DNA of 64,000 nt from Leminorella richardii. Its GTDB lineage: Bacteria > Pseudomonadota > Gammaproteobacteria > Enterobacterales > Enterobacteriaceae. The notes beneath the pieces were generated by a model, which was not told the DNA's origin, ran no database searches, and saw only the letters and a program-made list of their open reading frames with translations. Location: NCBI RefSeq assembly GCF_900478135.1, contig NZ_LS483470.1, positions 1,174,501 through 1,238,500 of the forward strand, read 5' to 3'. The translations under genes and the position numbers were made by a program. Of this stretch, positions 59,521-64,000 are shown in pieces. How positions within the stretch are numbered: the first letter of the stretch is position 1; every line of letters starts with the position of its first letter.

Positions 59521-61335
59521 ATGTTTGACAAGGCAACGTCCGTGCCGCTTCTGCCCATACCTCAGGAGCAGCTGGCTCAGCTCTCTTCCACTGTAGCCGG
59601 CATGACGCCGCAGCAGATTGCGTGGATTTCCGGTTACCTGTGGGGCATTGCGGCGCAGGGGCAAGGTACGGTTGCAGCCGCAGTAAAGCCTGCTGTAGCG
59701 GTTGAGGCCGCACCCCAGACGGTTACTGTGCTTTCCGTGTCGCAAACCGGTAACGCGCGCAGGCTGGCGGCAGAGCTTAAAGAAGATCTTCAGCGTGCTG
59801 GCCTATCGGTAACGCTGGTTAACGCTGCGGACTATAAGTTCAAGCAAATCGACAAAGCGCGATTTCTGATCGTTGTTGCCTCAACGCAGGGCGAAGGCGA
59901 ACCGCCGGAAGAGGCCATTGCGCTGCACAAGTTCCTGTTTTCCAAAAAGGTGCCCGCGCTAGCCGAAACCGACTTTGCCGTGTTTGGTCTGGGTGACAGC
60001 AGCTATGAAAACTTTTGCCAAACGGGGAAAGACTTTGACAGTCGTTTGGCTCAGTTGGGCGGTCGTCGTCTGCTCGATCGGGTTGATGCCGATGTCGACT
60101 ACCAAACACGGGCGAAGGCATGGCGCGAAAGCGTTGTCGCGCGGCTGAAGCAAGAAATCGGTGAGACTCGTCAAGCATCGTCAGCCTCTGTTGCAGGACA
60201 AAGCAGGCTAGCAGAGGTTGAACGCTACAGCCGTGAACAGCCGCTGGTGGCTTCCCTCAGCGTGAACCAAAAAATTACCGCTCGAGACTCGGAAAAAGAC
60301 GTTCGCCATATTGAAATTGACCTCGGCGATTCTGGTTTGAGCTACCGCCCGGGTGACGCGCTGGGCGTATGGTTTCAAAATGACCCTCAGCTTATTACAC
60401 AGATTTTGACGGATCTTTCTCTGACCGGAGATGAACCCGTTGACGTTCAGGGCAAAAAGCAGTCTCTGAGAGAGGCGCTGTCTTACCGCTACGAGCTGAC
60501 GCAAAACGCGCCTGCGGTAGTAGAGCGCTACGCCCGATTTGCCAACGATCCGACACTGAATGCGCTGCTGCAAGACCGGCTCGCGCTACAAAGCTATGTG
60601 GAAAATACACCGATTATCGACATGGTACACCGAGCTCCGGCATCGCTAACGGCGACTGAATTGACAGAGACACTGCGCCCGCTTTCTCCTCGGCTTTACT
60701 CTATTGCTTCTTCTCAGGAAGAAGTGGGGGATGAAGTCCACTTGACGGTAGGGGTAGTGCGTTACTTTATCGACGGTCAGGAGCGTACCGGTGGCGCTTC
60801 GGGCTACATGGCCGACAGGCTACAGGAAGACGGCGACATCGCGGTTTTTGTTGAGCGAAATGATAACTTCCGACTGCCTGACGATCCCAATACGCCGATC
60901 GTGATGATTGGTCCCGGCACCGGTATCGCCCCGTTCCGCGCCTTTATGCAGGAGCGGGAAGCCACCGGAGCGGAAGGAAAAAACTGGCTACTGTTTGGCA
61001 ATCCACACTTTACTTCCGATTTTCTTTATCAGGTGGAATGGCAGCGCTATGCCAAAAGCGGGCTATTGACGCGCATCGATCTCGCATGGTCGAGGGACTC
61101 GGCGCAAAAGATTTACGTTCAGGACAGGCTGCGTGAAAACGGCAGCGAACTTTGGCAGTGGATCCAAAACGGTGCGCACCTTTATGTCTGCGGTGACGCC
61201 AATCGTATGGCTAAGGACGTGGAACAGGCCTTACTGGACATTGCGTCAACGCACGGCGGTTTGTCGTTAGAACAGGCCGACGACTTTTTAACTGAACTGC
61301 GCCTCGAGAAGCGCTACCAGCGGGATGTTTACTAA
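59521..61335 (+). CDS. cysJ: Sulfite reductase [NADPH] flavoprotein alpha subunit CysJ
   Basis: A 604-residue diflavin reductase supplying electrons to CysI in assimilatory sulfate reduction. N-terminal FMN flavodoxin domain (S-V-S-Q-T-G-N-A-R-R near residue 78; S-T-Q-G-E-G-E-P-P), then FAD-binding R-L-Y-S-I-A-S-S and a C-terminal NADPH domain (G-P-G-T-G-I-A-P-F-R). The end overlaps the cysI start by one base. CysB control is expected, but no site was identified. Confidence 0.97.
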   Translation: MFDKATSVPLLPIPQEQLAQLSSTVAGMTPQQIAWISGYLWGIAAQGQGTVAAAVKPAVAVEAAPQTVTVLSVSQTGNARRLAAELKEDLQRAGLSVTLVNAADYKFKQIDKARFLIVVASTQGEGEPPEEAIALHKFLFSKKVPALAETDFAVFGLGDSSYENFCQTGKDFDSRLAQLGGRRLLDRVDADVDYQTRAKAWRESVVARLKQEIGETRQASSASVAGQSRLAEVERYSREQPLVASLSVNQKITARDSEKDVRHIEIDLGDSGLSYRPGDALGVWFQNDPQLITQILTDLSLTGDEPVDVQGKKQSLREALSYRYELTQNAPAVVERYARFANDPTLNALLQDRLALQSYVENTPIIDMVHRAPASLTATELTETLRPLSPRLYSIASSQEEVGDEVHLTVGVVRYFIDGQERTGGASGYMADRLQEDGDIAVFVERNDNFRLPDDPNTPIVMIGPGTGIAPFRAFMQEREATGAEGKNWLLFGNPHFTSDFLYQVEWQRYAKSGLLTRIDLAWSRDSAQKIYVQDRLRENGSELWQWIQNGAHLYVCGDANRMAKDVEQALLDIASTHGGLSLEQADDFLTELRLEKRYQRDVY

Positions 61336-63050
61336 TGAGCAATGAGCAACGACAGCCGGGGGAGCCTTTAGGGCCACCTTCAGACAACGAGCGCCTGAAG
61401 CGCGAGAGCAACTTTTTACGCGGCACTATTGCGGAAGATCTGAAAGACGGCCTGACCGGCGGCTTTCGGGGCGACAACTTCCAGCTGATCCGCTTTCACG
61501 GCATGTACCAGCAGGACGACCGCGATCTGCGTGCCGAGCGGGCAGAACAAAAGCTTGAGCCGCTGCAAAACGTCATGCTGCGCTGCCGGCTGCCCGGTGG
61601 AATTATTACTCCGCAGCAGTGGTTGGGAATTGACCGATTCGCCGCGGAAGAGACACTGTACGGCAGTATTCGGCTAACGACCCGTCAGACGTTTCAGTTT
61701 CACGGCGTGCTGAAGGGCAAAATCAAGCCGATGCACCAGATGCTGAACCAACTGGGGCTGGACTCCATCGCTACGGCAGGGGACGTCAACCGCAATGTGC
61801 TCTGCACCTCCAACCCTGTGCAGTCGGCACTGCATCAGGAAGCCTACGAGTGGGCGAAGAAGATTTCCGAACACCTGCTGCCGAAAACCCGCGCCTATGC
61901 AGAAATCTGGCTGGACGGTGAAAAGCAGTCCACTACGGACGAAGAGCCGATCCTCGGTGCCACCTATCTGCCGCGCAAGTTTAAAACCAGCGTCGTGATC
62001 CCGCCGGATAACGACGTCGATCTGCACGCGAACGATCTCAACTTTGTTGCCGTCGGCGAAGACGGGAAACTGGTCGGCTTTAACGTTCTGGTGGGCGGCG
62101 GCTTGGCGATGACCCACGGCGACAGGCAGACTTACCCGCGCAAGGCGTCGGAGTTTGGCTTTATTTCTCTGGCAGATACGCTGGCGGTTGCTGAGGCCGT
62201 GGTCTCGACCCAGCGCGACTGGGGTAACCGCTCTGAGCGTAAGAATGCCAAAACCAAATATACCCTTGAACGCTTTGGCGTTGAGGCCTTCAAGGCCGAA
62301 GTGGAAAAGCGGGCTGGAGTGCGCTTTGAGCCGATTGTTCCCTATCAGTTTACGTCTCGCGGTGACCGCATTGGCTGGGTTGAGGGCATTGACGGGCGCT
62401 GGCATTTGACGCTGTTTATTGAAAACGGACGCCTGCTGGACTACCCGGGCAGGCCGTTAAAAAGCGGTATGGCGGAAATTGCTAAAGTCCATAAAGGGGA
62501 CTTCCGCCTGACGGCGAACCAAAACCTGATTGTGGCCGGCGTATCGCTGGAAGATAAAGCCCATATTGAGCAACTAGCGCGCGAGCACGGGCTGATTGAC
62601 GACGGAGTGAGTGAACAGCGTAAGAACTCCATGGCCTGCGTGGCGTTCCCCACCTGCCCGCTGGCGATGGCGGAGGCTGAGCGTTTCTTGCCCGGCTTTG
62701 TCACTGAAATTGAAACTATTATGGCCAAACGTGGCCTGGCGGATGACCACATTATTTTACGCGTGACCGGCTGCCCGAACGGCTGTGGTCGAGCAATGCT
62801 GGCAGAAGTTGGACTGGTAGGTAAAGCGCTAGACCGCTATAACCTGCATATCGGCGGTAACCGCGAAGGTACCCGCATTCCGCGCATGTATCGGGAGAAT
62901 CTGACGTCGGCGCAAATCCTGTCCGAGCTAGACGAGCTTGTCGCTCGCTGGGCTGAGGAAAGGGAGGCGAATGAAGGCTTTGGGGACTTTACCGTGCGGG
63001 CGGGCATCGTTAAGCCAGTCGTTGACTCGGCGCGCGACTTTTATGACTGA
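61335..63050 (+). CDS. cysI: Sulfite reductase [NADPH] hemoprotein beta subunit CysI
   Basis: A 571-residue enzyme reducing sulfite to sulfide at a siroheme coupled to a [4Fe-4S] cluster. The cluster cysteines lie in A-C-V-A-F-P-T-C-P-L and G-C-P-N-G-C-G near residues 434-483. Siroheme-contacting R-L-T-T-R-Q-T-F-Q and T-A-G-D-V-N-R-N are present. Forms an oligomer with CysJ. cysH follows after 28 nt. Confidence 0.97.
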   Translation: MSNEQRQPGEPLGPPSDNERLKRESNFLRGTIAEDLKDGLTGGFRGDNFQLIRFHGMYQQDDRDLRAERAEQKLEPLQNVMLRCRLPGGIITPQQWLGIDRFAAEETLYGSIRLTTRQTFQFHGVLKGKIKPMHQMLNQLGLDSIATAGDVNRNVLCTSNPVQSALHQEAYEWAKKISEHLLPKTRAYAEIWLDGEKQSTTDEEPILGATYLPRKFKTSVVIPPDNDVDLHANDLNFVAVGEDGKLVGFNVLVGGGLAMTHGDRQTYPRKASEFGFISLADTLAVAEAVVSTQRDWGNRSERKNAKTKYTLERFGVEAFKAEVEKRAGVRFEPIVPYQFTSRGDRIGWVEGIDGRWHLTLFIENGRLLDYPGRPLKSGMAEIAKVHKGDFRLTANQNLIVAGVSLEDKAHIEQLAREHGLIDDGVSEQRKNSMACVAFPTCPLAMAEAERFLPGFVTEIETIMAKRGLADDHIILRVTGCPNGCGRAMLAEVGLVGKALDRYNLHIGGNREGTRIPRMYRENLTSAQILSELDELVARWAEEREANEGFGDFTVRAGIVKPVVDSARDFYD

Positions 63051-63078
63051 TATGACTGAGTCAAGATAGGGGAATACC

Positions 63079-63813
63079 ATGCTGAATCTGGATATCGCCT
63101 GGCTAAACACCTTAGACCGGGAGCAGCAAAAGGAGGCGCTGGCACCCACTAACCGCCACCTTGAAGGGCTCAGCGCCGAGGCGCGTATCGCTTGGGCGCT
63201 GGAGAACCTGCCGGAAAACAAAGTGCTGTCGTCCAGCTTCGGCATACAGGCGGCGGTCAGCCTGCATTTGGTGACTCGTCTGCGGCCGGATATGCCTGTT
63301 ATCTTGACGGATACCGGCTATCTGTTTCCGGAAACCTATCGCTTTATTGACCAATTGACCGAGCGGCTGGCGCTTAACCTGAAGGTCTATCGCGCAGCCA
63401 CTTCCCCTGCCTGGCAGGAGGAACGCTACGGCAGGCTATGGGAACAGGGCGTGGACGGCATTGAGCGCTACAATCAGCTCAACAAGGTTGAGCCGATGAA
63501 CCGCGCTCTAGCAGAACTTAACGCGTCAGTCTGGTTTTCAGGGCTGCGGAGAGAGCAGTCTGGCAGCCGCAGCCAGCTTCCGGTATTGGCGATTTCCCGC
63601 GGTATCTTCAAGATGTTGCCCATTATCGACTGGGACAACCGGCAGGTTTACCGCTATTTGCAAGAGCACGGCCTGAGCTATCATCCTCTGTGGGAACAGG
63701 GCTATCTGTCCGTGGGTGATACCCACACTTCCCGCAAATGGGAGCCGGGCATGAGCGAAGAAGAAACGCGTTTCTTTGGTCTAAAGCGGGAGTGCGGCCT
63801 GCACGAAGAGTAA
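63079..63813 (+). CDS. cysH: Phosphoadenosine phosphosulfate reductase CysH
   Basis: A 244-residue enzyme (same as E. coli) reducing PAPS to sulfite with thioredoxin. It has the S-S-S-F-G-I-Q PP-loop motif near residue 54, T-D-T-G-Y-L-F-P-E-T-Y, the G-L-R-R-E-Q-S segment, and the C-terminal catalytic E-C-G-L-H motif. It lacks the extra Cys pairs of Fe-S APS reductases, so PAPS is the expected substrate. Confidence 0.97.
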   Translation: MLNLDIAWLNTLDREQQKEALAPTNRHLEGLSAEARIAWALENLPENKVLSSSFGIQAAVSLHLVTRLRPDMPVILTDTGYLFPETYRFIDQLTERLALNLKVYRAATSPAWQEERYGRLWEQGVDGIERYNQLNKVEPMNRALAELNASVWFSGLRREQSGSRSQLPVLAISRGIFKMLPIIDWDNRQVYRYLQEHGLSYHPLWEQGYLSVGDTHTSRKWEPGMSEEETRFFGLKRECGLHEE

Positions 63814-63823
63814 GTCCCGTAGG

Positions 63824-64000
63824 CTAATAGTAGTCATCCTCTCGCTGGTGCCGTACCGCCAGCACGGTAACGGTGGCTTCGCTTTCTATATCAAACAGGG
63901 CGACGTAGCCGGATGAGCCAAAGGCGATCAGCAGTTCGCGCAGGAAAGGGGAGCCGTCTGGAGAAACCTTACGGCAGGTAAAGGGGAAGTCCTGCAATAA
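63824..64000 (-). CDS. RelE/ParE-family toxin, C-terminal part
   Basis: The last 58 codons of a protein whose start lies beyond the window edge. The C-terminus has the typical RelE/ParE pattern: R-E-L-L-I-A-F-G-S-S-G-Y-V-A-L-F, then V-T-V-L-A-V-R-H-Q-R-E-D-D-Y. ParE toxins act on gyrase and are paired with an antitoxin, normally just upstream, which would lie outside this window. Convergent with cysH, 10 nt apart. Confidence 0.78.
   Translation of the reverse strand, partial: LLQDFPFTCRKVSPDGSPFLRELLIAFGSSGYVALFDIESEATVTVLAVRHQREDDYY

Noticed and set aside
1..64000. CRISPR arrays, tRNA genes, insertion sequences and prophage ends
   Set aside because: No regularly spaced repeats, tRNA-like cloverleaf, transposase, integrase or phage structural genes were seen anywhere in the window.

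Overview
This 64 kb window is chromosomal DNA from a member of the Enterobacterales. Most genes are recognisable orthologues of Escherichia coli genes, often of identical length, and several E. coli neighbourhoods are conserved: smrB-prmB-aroC-mepA-yfcA-epmC-yfcL-mnmC-fabB; decR-mdlA-mdlB-glnK-amtB-tesB-ybaY-atl-ffs; acrR/acrAB; rsmS...priC/ybaN-apt-dnaX-ybaB-recR-htpG-adk-hemH...ybaL-fsr...ybaK-ybaP...copA; cysJIH. These blocks are joined in an order that differs from E. coli and interrupted by accessory genes, so the source is probably outside the core Escherichia/Salmonella group (a family such as Budviciaceae is possible, but the sequence alone does not prove it). I see no prophage, insertion sequence, tRNA gene, rRNA gene or CRISPR array.

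Layout. 1-800: tandem small membrane-protein paralogues plus a remnant of a third. 0.8-9.7 kb: ribosome rescue, translation-factor modification, chorismate, murein and fatty-acid genes. 9.8-12.5 kb: rhtA, a cysteine-synthase-fold PLP enzyme and a frameshifted decR. 12.6-21 kb: MdlAB transporter, an Asr-like acid-shock protein, glnK-amtB with a sigma-54 promoter, tesB, ybaY, atl and 4.5S RNA. 21-28.5 kb: an MbfA-type ferritin-like/VIT protein, acrAB/acrR with its operator, ychN, an unknown membrane protein and the tiny rsmS. 28.6-32.2 kb: an accessory operon of a secreted von Willebrand A protein, a sensor kinase and a response regulator. 32.2-42.6 kb: replication, recombination and chaperone core (priC, dnaX with its frameshift signal, recR, sigma-32-driven htpG, adk, hemH) with two unknown genes inserted between adk and hemH. 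42.6-51.7 kb: an Lpp-like lipoprotein, ybaL, fsr, ybaK, a frameshifted ybaP, a lipoprotein and a four-HMA-domain CopA under a CueR-type promoter. 51.8-59.3 kb: an organic-acid catabolic locus (enolase-superfamily dehydratase, DcuC-like carrier, MmgE/PrpD protein, FCD-type GntR regulator, fumarase/tartrate-dehydratase alpha and beta) with an orphan SUKH protein inside. 59.5-63.8 kb: cysJIH, then the C-terminal part of a ParE-like toxin running off the end.

The most notable signals are: (1) a candidate programmed -1 frameshift in copA (CCCAAAA heptamer, immediate -1 stop, potential pseudoknot) that would release a 207-residue triple-HMA copper chaperone; (2) the vWA/sensor kinase/response regulator operon; (3) the organic-acid locus, in which related AT-rich repeats lie before both divergent catabolic units; and (4) two genes, decR and ybaP, each broken by a single base in or beside a G tract.
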